From: CAVRJC01 sp964505725
Lineage (GTDB): Bacteria > Actinomycetota > Acidimicrobiia > IMCC26256 > DASPTH01
Length of the DNA: 44,240 nt
Direction: 5' to 3'
Assembly: GCA_964505725.1 (NCBI GenBank)
Contig: CAZDJK010000024.1
Span: 1 to 44,240, forward strand
Of the stretch, positions 31,384 through 39,673 are shown piece by piece. The notes beneath the pieces are model-generated. The model was not told the origin of the DNA. It did no database searches and worked only from the letters and a program-made list of their open reading frames with translations. The position numbers were made by a program, and so were the translations under genes. Numbering within the stretch: the stretch's first letter is position 1; each line of letters begins with the position of its first letter.

Positions 31384-33362
31384 TAGCGGGTGACGACCAC
31401 GCGGACGCGGGCGAGGTTCTGGGTGGTGGGGCCGGTGGTGGTGCCGTCGCGGTAGGCGCCGACGCGGAAGCTCGCGAAGTAGGTTCCGGGCTCGGAGTAG
31501 GCGTGCTCGGCCTTGATGTCGACGCTGGCCGACCCGCCGTTCACGTCCATCGCCTCGAATGCGCCCCGCCCCTCGAAGTCCCATTCGGCGTGGACGATGG
31601 TCCCCATGCCGAGGGGCTGTTCGGCGCTGCCGAGGAAGTTCACCGGCTCGCCGATCTTCACCTCCGCCCGGGCGGAGCCGTTGGCCTGGGCGGTGACGAC
31701 CGGTTGCACCCCGCCCCGTTCCGCCGCCGTCTTCGGCAAGACGAGCTGGTTGTCGCGGCCGAGGAAGCAGCCGCGGTACGAGGGCGGCGCGACGTCCTCC
31801 TCGGTCCAACGCACGACGTCGCGCAGCGCCTGCGCCGTGACGCCGTCGTAGTTCACGAGACGGCTGGTCCACACACCCGGGTCCTTCTCCGACGTGAGCG
31901 CGGGCCCGAGGAACTCGGGAGTGCCGTGCGGCGCGTTCTCGCAGAACCAGAGCCGGAAGTGGTCGTCGGTCCGGTCGCCGAGGTTCTCGCGCACGCTCCG
32001 CTGGTAGGGCCAGATCGTGGTCGGCCACACCTGCGCGTCGAGCGTGGGCTGGACGTAGATCATCTTGTTGGTGAGCGTGCGCTTGTACCGCCAGGGCGCG
32101 GCCGCGCTGACGGGGCTCCGTCCACGCTGGGGGTAAACGGTCCGCCCGTCGACCATCCATGGCTCGAACTCGGTGTCGATGCCGTCGCGTGTCGGGTCCT
32201 TGATCTGGTACCAGTGGTAGTAGCAGAACGCGATGAAGTCGCGGTTGTCGATCTGCACCTCGTCGCCCACCTCGACGCCTTCGAACATCTCCGGTGTGCG
32301 TTCGCTGAACGGGCTCAGCACGTCCTCCTCGGTGCCGGCGATGAACAGCACGCGACCGGCGGCCTTCCCGGAGAGCACGTTCACCTTCGCCATGAAGAGC
32401 CGCTCGTGATCGTCGGTGTCGACCTGGATGCCCCACGTGGGCTCGGTGCCGGACGCGCCCGCGGTGGCGAGCCGCATTGCCATCTGCGCCATGACGTTGG
32501 CGATCTGGCTCGCCGGAACCACACGCGTCACCGTGTGCCGCTCGTTGATCAGCACCGGCTCGAGGATCTGCGGGTCGTCGTGGCCGAGGTAGCCGGGCTC
32601 GTTCCAGAAGTCGTCGAAGTACTCGGGATCGAAGTCGCGCGTCGCGTACATGGGAAACGCCCACGGCGTGAACGGGGCGAGCTGGTTCTCCGCGCCGCGC
32701 GGGTAGCCGCGCCGGTACATCTCCGCGAGCGCCTCCCGCTGCCCGTGGGTGAGACCCTCGAACGGGTCGCCGCTGCCGCCCGGTTCCACCGCGTCGATGA
32801 TCTGCGCGAACTTCTCGCGCGCGAGCAGCCAGGTGAGCGCCCAGGGTGACCATTGTGTGTCCTGCCCGATGCCGGCGTGGGGACACCCGCCCTGCCAGAC
32901 GTCGGGGCGGTTCTCGAGGCAGTGCCCCGAGCGGGCGCCGCCGCCGCTGACGCCCCAGATGTACCCGTGGTGCGGTTCCTCGTCGTACATCTCCCGGGCG
33001 AGCTGCTTGGCGTAGAGGGCCGAGTCGGCGCTCGCCCCGAAGAGCCGGTAGTCGTCCTCGAACCCGAGGCCCTCACCCGGAAAGTGCCCCTGGTTCGACT
33101 CGACCATGTAGCCGCCGAACTCGTCGAACGACAGGTCGAAGAACCACGCCATCCCGTTGCCGTCGTAGCCCATCGCGACTAGGTTGTCGTGGCCCCCGGC
33201 CCCGCCCTCGAGGTAGTGGAAGAACCGTCCCCGGTACTCCTCCTCCGGTGGGAAGTAGAACGAGAACCGAGTGTGCGTGTCCTCGAAGCCCCCGTGCACA
33301 TAACGGTGGCGCCGGGGCGTGTCCCGCCACTCGTCGACGTCGATGAACGCCTCGTTGGCCAT
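31383..33362 (-). CDS. Large alpha/beta hydrolase-like protein with C-terminal PKD-like domain
   Basis: 659 residues. The N-terminal 30-490 looks like an alpha/beta hydrolase related to tannase-type or opine-type esterases: FSFYFPPEEEYRGRFFHYLEGG, the nucleophile elbow IWGVSGGGARSG (Ser139), later VLFIAGTEEDVLSPFSER, and WFCENAPHGTPEFLGP with a His that could complete the triad. Residues from about 560 form a PKD-like beta-sandwich (HAEWDFEGRG, AEHAYSEPGTYFASFRVG), normally an extracellular module, yet no signal peptide is visible. ATG 33362 has AAAGGGGA 5-6 nt before it. Exact family and substrate are uncertain. Confidence 0.72.
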   Translation of the reverse strand: MANEAFIDVDEWRDTPRRHRYVHGGFEDTHTRFSFYFPPEEEYRGRFFHYLEGGAGGHDNLVAMGYDGNGMAWFFDLSFDEFGGYMVESNQGHFPGEGLGFEDDYRLFGASADSALYAKQLAREMYDEEPHHGYIWGVSGGGARSGHCLENRPDVWQGGCPHAGIGQDTQWSPWALTWLLAREKFAQIIDAVEPGGSGDPFEGLTHGQREALAEMYRRGYPRGAENQLAPFTPWAFPMYATRDFDPEYFDDFWNEPGYLGHDDPQILEPVLINERHTVTRVVPASQIANVMAQMAMRLATAGASGTEPTWGIQVDTDDHERLFMAKVNVLSGKAAGRVLFIAGTEEDVLSPFSERTPEMFEGVEVGDEVQIDNRDFIAFCYYHWYQIKDPTRDGIDTEFEPWMVDGRTVYPQRGRSPVSAAAPWRYKRTLTNKMIYVQPTLDAQVWPTTIWPYQRSVRENLGDRTDDHFRLWFCENAPHGTPEFLGPALTSEKDPGVWTSRLVNYDGVTAQALRDVVRWTEEDVAPPSYRGCFLGRDNQLVLPKTAAERGGVQPVVTAQANGSARAEVKIGEPVNFLGSAEQPLGMGTIVHAEWDFEGRGAFEAMDVNGGSASVDIKAEHAYSEPGTYFASFRVGAYRDGTTTGPTTQNLARVRVVVTR

Positions 33363-33483
33363 TCGAGTCCCCTTTGGTCGCGCTCGGTTCTCGAAGCTTG
33401 CTTCGCTCCGGGCGAATGAGTCGATCCGAGCGACGCGACTCTGCGCGCTCGGGCGGCGCCATCCTCGACCACGGTGGCAGCGA

Positions 33484-33507
33484 TGTCAAGATGGCAACGT
33501 TGCCATC
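33484..33507. promoter_or_regulatory. 18-bp perfect palindrome abutting a minus-strand -35
   Basis: GATGGCAACGTTGCCATC (33490-33507) is a perfect palindrome with no mismatch. Directly beside it TGTCAA (33484-33489) is TTGACA on the minus strand, 17 bases before GAGGAT, upstream of the large hydrolase gene. It also lies about 40 bases before the leaderless start of the phosphotransferase at 33549. It is the kind of site bound by a dimeric TetR- or LacI-type repressor; no such regulator is in the window. Confidence 0.65.
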
Positions 33508-33535
33508 GCGGCGGCGGACTGTCGACGCGTCGGGT

Positions 33536-33541
33536 TACAGT
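33536..33541 (+). promoter_or_regulatory. -10 box of a leaderless phosphotransferase transcript
   Basis: TACAGT ends 7 nt before GTG 33549 and decides that start against the in-frame ATGs further upstream, which fall across the operator. Confidence 0.5.
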
Positions 33542-33548
33542 CGCCGCC

Positions 33549-34961
33549 GTGCCCGACCCGGCGCTGTCGCTCCCGCCCGACGTCATCTCGTGGGTCGAGG
33601 ACGTCACCGGTGGCCGTGTCACGCACGCGGACAGGGTCCCCGGCGGCGCCGCGCGCGAGGCGTGGTTCGTCGACGTCGCCGCTCCCCCCGGGAACACCCC
33701 CCGGCAGGTCGTCCGCAACAGCGCGCCGCGGCGGCCCGAGCGCAGTGCATTCCACCCCCTCGCGATGGAGGGCGAGATCATGCTCGCGCTCGGGAGGGCG
33801 GGCGCGGCCGTGCCCCGCGTCCTCGCCGTGCACCCCGTGCGCGAGGCGATCCTCTCCGAGCGCGTGCCCGGCGACACGTGGTTCTACCGGATCCGTGAGC
33901 CCGAGGAGCAGGTCTCGGTGGCGCGCGACTTCGTCGCCAAGCTCGCCGCGATCCACCAGCTCGACCCGCGCACCCTCGACCTGCCCAGCTTCGGGCCGGT
34001 GAAGACGCCGCGCGAGCACGCCCTCGAGCGCATCCGCGGCATCCGGTGGCGCGGGACCGCGCCCGACGGCTCGATGCCGCCGCTGCTGCGCCTCACCGCC
34101 GACTGGCTGGAGCGGAACGTGCCCGCCTACGACGGGCCGGTCGTCGTGGTCCAGGGAGACACCGGGCCCGGGAATTTCCTGTACCAGGACGGGCACGTCA
34201 CCGCGATCGTCGACTGGGAGCTCTCGCACTTCGGCGACCCCATGGACGACATCGCGTGGCTCACGCTGCGCGCGGTCCAGGACACCTTCACCCACGTGCC
34301 CGACCGGCTGGCCGAGTACGCCGAGCTCTCGGGGCACCCGATCGACCCCGATCGGATCTGGTACTACCGCCTGTTCGCGGAGGCGACGATGTCGACCCTC
34401 CGCCCCAACGAGGGCGAGGCGACCGACCCCGACGCGGGACGGCCGCAGGCGCGCGACATCGGCAACGGCCTCATCTACCCCCAGCTGCACCGCCGGCTCT
34501 GGCTGGAGGCGCTCACCGCCGTGATGGGGCTCGAGCTCCCGCTGCCGGAGTGCCCGCCCGCACCCGAGGCGCCCGAGTGGCACCGGCTGTACGACGACGT
34601 GCTCGGCTCCTTCCAGACCATCGTGCCCCGCATCGCCGATCCGCTCGCGTCCCAGTGGACCAAGGGCCTGGTGCGGGCGGTGAAGTACCTCCAGGAGCTC
34701 GACCTCTCGGGCGGTGCGTTCGCCGACCTCGAGCGCGACGACATCGCGGCCGCCCTGGGCCGCCGCGTCACCTCGCTGCCCGAAGGTCGCGCCGCGCTCG
34801 ACGACTCCGCCCGCGCCGGCAAGGTGTCCGACGAGGACTACGTGCGGGTGCTGTGGAACAAGGTGATGCGCGACGACCACCTGATGCGCACGGCGTCGGG
34901 CGCGCTCCACGAGCGCAGCTGGCCGCCGATCACGGACGAGTCGGTACGATCCGGCGCATGA
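33549..34961 (+). CDS. APH-like phosphotransferase family protein
   Basis: 470 residues of the aminoglycoside/choline kinase-like superfamily, in the subgroup found with acyl-CoA metabolism genes. The catalytic loop reads QGDTGPGN (Gln202, Asp204, Asn209), with Gln for the His of the HGD motif. Metal-binding Asp222 sits in IVDWELSHFGDPMDDIAW. The N-lobe is short: GGAAREAWFVDV, ERSAFHPLAMEGEIMLALG. A helical C-terminal extension (about 340-465) is unlike antibiotic kinases. It may phosphorylate a hydroxylated acyl group before elimination, as proposed for ACAD10/11-type kinases; this is inferred. The stop overlaps the next ATG (ATGA). Confidence 0.85.
   Translation: MPDPALSLPPDVISWVEDVTGGRVTHADRVPGGAAREAWFVDVAAPPGNTPRQVVRNSAPRRPERSAFHPLAMEGEIMLALGRAGAAVPRVLAVHPVREAILSERVPGDTWFYRIREPEEQVSVARDFVAKLAAIHQLDPRTLDLPSFGPVKTPREHALERIRGIRWRGTAPDGSMPPLLRLTADWLERNVPAYDGPVVVVQGDTGPGNFLYQDGHVTAIVDWELSHFGDPMDDIAWLTLRAVQDTFTHVPDRLAEYAELSGHPIDPDRIWYYRLFAEATMSTLRPNEGEATDPDAGRPQARDIGNGLIYPQLHRRLWLEALTAVMGLELPLPECPPAPEAPEWHRLYDDVLGSFQTIVPRIADPLASQWTKGLVRAVKYLQELDLSGGAFADLERDDIAAALGRRVTSLPEGRAALDDSARAGKVSDEDYVRVLWNKVMRDDHLMRTASGALHERSWPPITDESVRSGA
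34945..34950 (+). promoter_or_regulatory. Internal -10 box for the downstream SDR
   Basis: TACGAT, 7 nt before ATG 34958, inside the last codons of the phosphotransferase. It could give a separate leaderless SDR transcript in addition to coupled translation. Confidence 0.45.
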
Positions 34962-35800
34962 ACCGGATCGTCGTCATCACGGGCAGCTCGAGCGGTATCG
35001 GCCTCGCCACCGCGCTCGCCTTCGCTCGGGCCGGCGACACCGTGGTCGCCACCATGCGCGATCCGTCGCGTGGCGGCGCGCTCGCGACCGCGGCCGCCGA
35101 CGCCGGGGTCGCGGTGGAGGTCGTCACCCTCGACGTGACCTCCGACGAGTCGGTTGCCGCCGCGATCGCCCAGGTCGTGGACGAGCACGGCCGGATCGAC
35201 GTGCTGGTGAACAACGCCGGTCTCGGCACGTCCGCCACGCTCGAGGAGCTCAGCATGGACGACCTGCAGCGCTCCCTCGACATCAACTACCTCGGGGCCG
35301 CCCGCGTCACCAAGGCGGTGCTGCCGGTCATGCGGGCAGCCGGGCACGGCCATGTGATCGTTGTGAGCAGCGTCGCCGGCGTGGTCGGGCAGCCCTTCAA
35401 CGACGCCTACTGCGCGTCGAAGCACGCGGTCGAGGGCCTCTACGAATCGTTGCACCCGGTCGCGGCGGCGCTCGGCGTGCGCGCGTGCATCGTCGAGCCC
35501 GGTCCGGTCGCCACCCCGTTCCACGACCGCAGTGAGCAGATCAACTCCTCGGATCCCGAGATCGCCCGCCTGAAGGCGCGCTACAAGGAGGTGATCGCGC
35601 CCGGCGTGTCGCGGGGCCAGCCCGCCGAGGAGGTCGCGGACGTGATCGTGGCGGTGGCCGACCAGCCCGATGCTCCGCTGCGCACGCAGACCTCACGGTT
35701 CACGGTGCGGCTGATCGACCGGAAGATCGCCGACCTGAGCGGCGAGGCGATCATCGCGATGACCTCTCCCTGGATCGCTCCGGCCGAGAGCGCGGGCTGA
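34958..35800 (+). CDS. SDR family oxidoreductase
   Basis: A 280-residue SDR with TGSSSGIG, NNAG, catalytic VSSVAG...YCASK and VEPGPVATPF. ATMRDPSR after strand 2, with Arg near the end, suggests NADPH. The pattern LYESLHPVAAALGVRACIVEPGPV resembles 17-beta-hydroxysteroid dehydrogenase / retinol dehydrogenase-like SDRs. The ATG overlaps the kinase TGA (ATGA). The pair probably works on one substrate. A 26-base GC-rich gap with GGGCGCCGGCCC separates it from the convergent LLM gene. Confidence 0.9.
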   Translation: MNRIVVITGSSSGIGLATALAFARAGDTVVATMRDPSRGGALATAAADAGVAVEVVTLDVTSDESVAAAIAQVVDEHGRIDVLVNNAGLGTSATLEELSMDDLQRSLDINYLGAARVTKAVLPVMRAAGHGHVIVVSSVAGVVGQPFNDAYCASKHAVEGLYESLHPVAAALGVRACIVEPGPVATPFHDRSEQINSSDPEIARLKARYKEVIAPGVSRGQPAEEVADVIVAVADQPDAPLRTQTSRFTVRLIDRKIADLSGEAIIAMTSPWIAPAESAG

Positions 35801-35826
35801 CCCCTGGCCCCCGGGCGCCGGCCCGG

Positions 35827-36681
35827 TCAGCTCGTGAGGGGGGCGACGAGCGTGTCGAGCCAACGGCGGTGCGCGTCGCGATCGGTGCTCTGGGGTGCCA
35901 GCACGAGCTCGGTGACGCCGACCGCGCCGTAGGCGTCGCGGCGGCGGAGCCACCCGTCGACGTCGAGATCGTCGACGGGGATGTGGAGACGGAGCTGGAA
36001 CGGCACCCCGTCGGCGCTGCGGCCGGAGGCATCGAACGCGGCACGGAGGTTGTCCCAGGTGCCAGGCACCTGCTCCGGCTCGAGGCCGATGCCGTGCCAG
36101 CCGGCGGCGAAACGCGCCGTGCGGCGCGCCGCCGCGGGGCCGTGGCCGCCCACGTACACGGGGATGCCGGTGTCGAGGAACGGGCCCGGGTAGGCCTCGA
36201 GATCCTGGAAGGAGAAGAACTCCCCCGAGAACGACGACGGCCCCGGCGACCAGAGGAGCTGCATCACCTCGATGAACTCGTCGCCGTACCGGCCTCGGCG
36301 CTCGAACGGCACCTGCCCGATGGCGTCGTGCTCGTCGCGGAGGCCGCCGACCCCGACCCCGGCGTCGAGGCGACCGCGGCTCAGGTGGTCGATGGTGGCG
36401 AGGGTCTTGGCGGTGGGCATCGGGTGGAGGTAGGGGACCACGAGCACGCTCGTACCGAGGCGCGCGGTGGTCGTGGCCGACGCGAACGCGGCGAGCATGA
36501 CGAGCGGGTCGTGGTAGGGCCGGCCGCCGCGGAGCCGGTCGGCGACGAACCCGCGGTGGAGCACGTGATGGCTGACCCAGAGCGAGTCGGCGCCGAGCGC
36601 CTCCGCGTGGACGGCAAGCTCGATCACCTCGGCCGGCGTGTCGAAGCCCCAGCTGTTGGCGGTGACGTAGCCGATCCGCAT
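35827..36681 (-). CDS. LLM-class (F420-dependent) oxidoreductase
   Basis: 284 residues of the bacterial luciferase-like TIM-barrel family. MRIGYVTANSWGF, HAEALGADSLWVSHHVLH, RLGTSVLVVPYLHPMPTAKTLATIDHLSRGRLDAGVGVGG and FERRGRYGDEFIEVMQLLW are characteristic of actinobacterial members thought to use coenzyme F420. GIPVYVGGHGPAAARRTARFAAGW is the phosphate-binding part. TAGCAT lies 9 nt before ATG, so the transcript has almost no leader. The substrate is unknown. Confidence 0.9.
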   Translation of the reverse strand: MRIGYVTANSWGFDTPAEVIELAVHAEALGADSLWVSHHVLHRGFVADRLRGGRPYHDPLVMLAAFASATTTARLGTSVLVVPYLHPMPTAKTLATIDHLSRGRLDAGVGVGGLRDEHDAIGQVPFERRGRYGDEFIEVMQLLWSPGPSSFSGEFFSFQDLEAYPGPFLDTGIPVYVGGHGPAAARRTARFAAGWHGIGLEPEQVPGTWDNLRAAFDASGRSADGVPFQLRLHIPVDDLDVDGWLRRRDAYGAVGVTELVLAPQSTDRDAHRRWLDTLVAPLTS

Positions 36682-36720
36682 CGGCGCGGGATGCTACCGG
36701 AGGTCGGGCGTGCCGGAGAC

Positions 36721-36752
36721 GGGGCTCACGGGCGCATTGGGGCTCACGGGCG
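36721..36752. repeat. 14-base direct repeat, 18-base period
   Basis: GGGGCTCACGGGCG at 36721 and again at 36739, separated by CATT. It lies in the 79-base gap between the LLM start and the stop of the 230-residue secreted protein. Function unknown. Confidence 0.6.
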
Positions 36753-36760
36753 AGCCGGAG

Positions 36761-37453
36761 CTACTTCTTCTTCGGGGATCTCTGGGCGCGTACGAGCCGG
36801 TCGACCGGCGGACCGAGGACGCGAGCGACCGCGTCGGGCGGGGGCGTCGACGGACCGGAGAACGTGCTCCCGAGCACGGCCCGGCGCACCTGGACCACGA
36901 CCAGCAGCGCCTTGATCCCCACATGGGATCCGTCGCCAGCGGTGCCGTCGGCATCCACCACGTAGGCCGCGTGCTGGTCGCCGTAGGTGGGTGCGTCGGC
37001 GGTCGAGACGACGACCGACCGCGCCGACGCGGGCCCGGAGGCCTGCTTGGCGAGCTCGCCGCTCAGCACCTGCTGGATGCACTGCTGCGCCGACGTGCCG
37101 GCCAGCGCCTGGAAGGCGCTCAGCGCGGCTGCGGGGGAACGGTAGACCGACACCGACGTCGACACCTTGGCGTCGCCGCGTGCGTACACGTCGGAGATCA
37201 CCCGCTTGGTGCGCTTGGCGCGCGTCAGCTTCGTCACCTTCTTGCAGGGGGCGATCCCGGCCGGGCCGAACCCGTTCGCCGGCGACGTCGGGGTCCGGTT
37301 CCAGTCCTTACCGACGTCACCCTGCTTGAGGAGGCCCGAGCTCGCGATCTTCTGGTCGCTCGCCGCCGCGCCGGCGGGCGCCGCCATGCTGACGACCAGC
37401 GCGAGGCCGACGAGGATCAGCGCGAGGTGGCGCGGAACACCACGGGACGGCAC
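36761..37453 (-). CDS. Secreted protein of unknown function
   Basis: 230 residues. A clear Sec signal peptide (HLALILVGLALVVSMAAPAGAA, cleavage about residue 30) is followed by an unrecognised domain with two Cys (Cys70, Cys125) that may form a disulfide. KQGDVGKDWNRTPTS and FQALAGTSAQQCIQQ recall small extracytoplasmic sensor or lipoprotein-like domains of actinobacteria, but I cannot name the family. The C-terminus is basic (RSPKKK). The start GTG is the only sensible one ahead of the signal. It follows the LAFTG surface protein by 10 bases and is surely in one transcript with it. Confidence 0.78.
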   Translation of the reverse strand: MPSRGVPRHLALILVGLALVVSMAAPAGAAASDQKIASSGLLKQGDVGKDWNRTPTSPANGFGPAGIAPCKKVTKLTRAKRTKRVISDVYARGDAKVSTSVSVYRSPAAALSAFQALAGTSAQQCIQQVLSGELAKQASGPASARSVVVSTADAPTYGDQHAAYVVDADGTAGDGSHVGIKALLVVVQVRRAVLGSTFSGPSTPPPDAVARVLGPPVDRLVRAQRSPKKK

Positions 37454-37463
37454 GCCCGGTAGC

Positions 37464-39578
37464 TCAGCACACCCGCTGGCGGCGGAGTTGAACGGCCAGC
37501 AGCAGACCCAGGCCGAGCACGATCAGGAGGCCCGCGAGGAGCAGCTCGAGGCCGAGCGGACCGGCGCCGGTGAACGCGAGGACCGACGGCGCGCTGCCGA
37601 CCGCGGCGACGGGCCGTACCACGGCTTCGGCCTGCACGGCCGGGGTTGTCGTCGTAGGGCCAGTCCCGGGGTCCGAGGGCGGGTCGCAGATCGTCTGGGG
37701 TGCGTTGATCAGCTGGCAGACCTTGACCGTGGAGTGGCTGCCGACCGCGGTGGCGTCGCCGGTCACGATCGACAGCGTGGTGGCGAGCGAAACCGGCCCG
37801 TCGGCGCTCGCGCTCACGTCGCTCGCGCCGATCGTGCTCGAGCGGACGCTGGCGGACTCGAGCGGCGGGTCGGCGGGGTCCGTGGTCCCATTCTGTTGGT
37901 CGGTGCTGGTCGTGGCCTGGTTGTTGCCGCTGTGGGCGAAGGCGAACAGCAGGTTCACGATGCCGGTGACCTGGCGGATCGTGGCACCGGCGGTGGTGGC
38001 CATGCCGTCCTCGGGGCTGACCATGGTGTCGACCGTGTGCAGCTCGCCGAACGACTGCAGCAGCGCGGTGCCCACGTCGAGCGTCGTGTACCACGAGGCC
38101 TCGTCACCGGGTGCGCCGATCAGGGCGAGGATCGACTGGACGATCTGGTCGACCGCCGGGTCGGTGCTCGTCGCCGCGAGCTCGTTGGAGCCGCTCCCAC
38201 CCGCGTTGTTGGCGCCCGAGTTGGCGAGCGCGACGCCGACGTTGGCCACCGCCGCGGTCTGGCTGGCGTCGACGCTGTGGTCCCCCGTCACGGAGCCGAC
38301 GGCGGTCTGCTGGATCGACGTCGTGGAGCTGTCGCCGACGGCGGTGCTCGACCCGGTGAAGATCGAGCTGCCCGAGATCGGCGAGGAACCCGGGTCGAGT
38401 GCGGAGGCCCCGAACGGATCGCCCACCAGGGCCGCCACCAGCGCCCGCACGACGGCACTGACGAACGCCTGGTTGGCGGCGTCCGCGCCGTTGTCGCCCG
38501 ACAGCGCCAGCGCGGCGCCGAAGTTCAGGACGATCGCGCGCTGCGAGATGTGGATGGTCCCGTCGTCGGACGCCGTACCGATCGCGACCTGCACGATCGT
38601 GGTGTTCGATGCGAGCCCCACCGCGGTGGCGGTGCCGGTGTCGACGGCGGCGGATGCTGGCTGCCACTGGATCGCGATCGCCGCCGCCGGGGCTCCCGGG
38701 GTGTGGTTCACGATCGCGAGGTTCCCGCCCGTGTTGGCCGCCCCCAGGCCGACGTTGACCACCGAGACCGACTGGATCGTCGTCTCGTCGGTGTCGAGCA
38801 GGTTCACGACCTGCGTGACCGCCGTCGAGGCCTGGAGACCCGTGGCCGCGGCGTTGCCGGTCGAGATGCTCGCGAGGTCCTGCGAGTCGCTCGGCACCGC
38901 GCTGGCGGCGTTCCCACCCGACTGCGCCAACGCGAGCCCGACGTTCAGGACGAGGGCGAGCTGGTAGATCGTCACCTTCGCCGAGTCGGTCACGATGGCC
39001 GACGCGGTCTGTGCGATCACGTTGTTGGTGGCACCTCCCGTGGCGCTGGCCGCGTCGGTGGTGATGGTCGCAGTGGCGGTGGACGCCGACGCCCCCGCCG
39101 GGCCGCTCGACGCCGTGCTGGTGACGACGTTGATGCCGGTGTTGGCGACCGAGGTGCCCACGGTCGTCACGCCGGCCGACTGGCTGACCGTGGTGGCCGT
39201 GGTGGCCGGGGTGGTCGAGCGGCTCGACGGGTCGGACGTGCTCGCCGACGAGTCGGTCGACGTGCCCGGCGTGGTCGTGGTCGTCGGCGAGGTCGTCGGC
39301 TCCGTCGCAGCGTCGTCGGTTCCGGTCGTGGACGGGTCCGGCGAGCTCTCCGGATCGGTGGGACCCGGTGTCGCGGTCGTCGGATCCGTGGTAGTCGACG
39401 CGTCGCTCGTCGCTCCCGGCGGCGTGCTCGCGTCCGTTGGAGTCGGATCCGTGGTCTGGGCCGACGGCGGCGTAGTGGTACCCGCGTCGTCGGTGACCGC
39501 CATCGCAGGTACTGCGAGCGCGACGAGGACGGTCATGACGAGCGCGACCATCCACGGCACCGACTTCACCCAGCGCAT
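37464..39578 (-). CDS. Cell-surface repeat protein with LAFTG sorting signal
   Basis: 704 residues. A Sec signal (about 1-27, MVALVMTVLVALAVPAMA) leads into a Thr/Ser/Pro/Asp-rich stalk (29-130). Then come six copies of a motif like Q-x3-V-x-N-V-G-x-A-x-A-x-S-G-x-N-x-A at about 132, 204, 268, 344, 438 and 534. Between them lie four copies of TG-x-A-T-A-V-G-x2-S-x-T-x-I-x-Q-x-A, at about 240, 314, 408 and 606. The alternating small/hydrophobic pattern suggests a beta-solenoid or amyloid-like fold. The end is a sortase signal: LAFTG (667-671), a hydrophobic helix (675-697) and RRQR. No sortase is in the window. AAAGGG lies about 9 nt before ATG. Family not recognised. Confidence 0.83.
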   Translation of the reverse strand: MRWVKSVPWMVALVMTVLVALAVPAMAVTDDAGTTTPPSAQTTDPTPTDASTPPGATSDASTTTDPTTATPGPTDPESSPDPSTTGTDDAATEPTTSPTTTTTPGTSTDSSASTSDPSSRSTTPATTATTVSQSAGVTTVGTSVANTGINVVTSTASSGPAGASASTATATITTDAASATGGATNNVIAQTASAIVTDSAKVTIYQLALVLNVGLALAQSGGNAASAVPSDSQDLASISTGNAAATGLQASTAVTQVVNLLDTDETTIQSVSVVNVGLGAANTGGNLAIVNHTPGAPAAAIAIQWQPASAAVDTGTATAVGLASNTTIVQVAIGTASDDGTIHISQRAIVLNFGAALALSGDNGADAANQAFVSAVVRALVAALVGDPFGASALDPGSSPISGSSIFTGSSTAVGDSSTTSIQQTAVGSVTGDHSVDASQTAAVANVGVALANSGANNAGGSGSNELAATSTDPAVDQIVQSILALIGAPGDEASWYTTLDVGTALLQSFGELHTVDTMVSPEDGMATTAGATIRQVTGIVNLLFAFAHSGNNQATTSTDQQNGTTDPADPPLESASVRSSTIGASDVSASADGPVSLATTLSIVTGDATAVGSHSTVKVCQLINAPQTICDPPSDPGTGPTTTTPAVQAEAVVRPVAAVGSAPSVLAFTGAGPLGLELLLAGLLIVLGLGLLLAVQLRRQRVC

Positions 39579-39609
39579 CGCGTGTGTTCCCTTTCGAGGA
39601 GCCCGACCG

Positions 39610-39652
39610 CTACGGGAGCGCGACGGCTGTTCGGCCTGCCGCGCTCCCGTAG
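39610..39652. terminator. 13-bp stem hairpin between two exported-protein genes
   Basis: CTACGGGAGCGCG (39610-39622) pairs with CGCGCTCCCGTAG (39640-39652) around a 17-base loop, with AGCCC/GGGCT able to pair further out. It lies between the 245-residue protein stop (39674) and the surface-protein start (39578), both minus. No T-run follows. It may attenuate transcription or protect the upstream mRNA so that the first gene is made in excess. Confidence 0.65.
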
Positions 39653-39673
39653 GGCTTCCCTAGCGTGTGCTCG

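Noticed and set aside
31503..32849. 448-codon plus-strand open frame
   Set aside because: Antisense to the large hydrolase, with Val/Leu/His-rich nonsense and no motif.
38000..39400. Periodic DNA in the surface-protein gene as possible CRISPR
   Set aside because: The periodicity is at protein level with diverged codons; there are no identical direct repeats with unique spacers.
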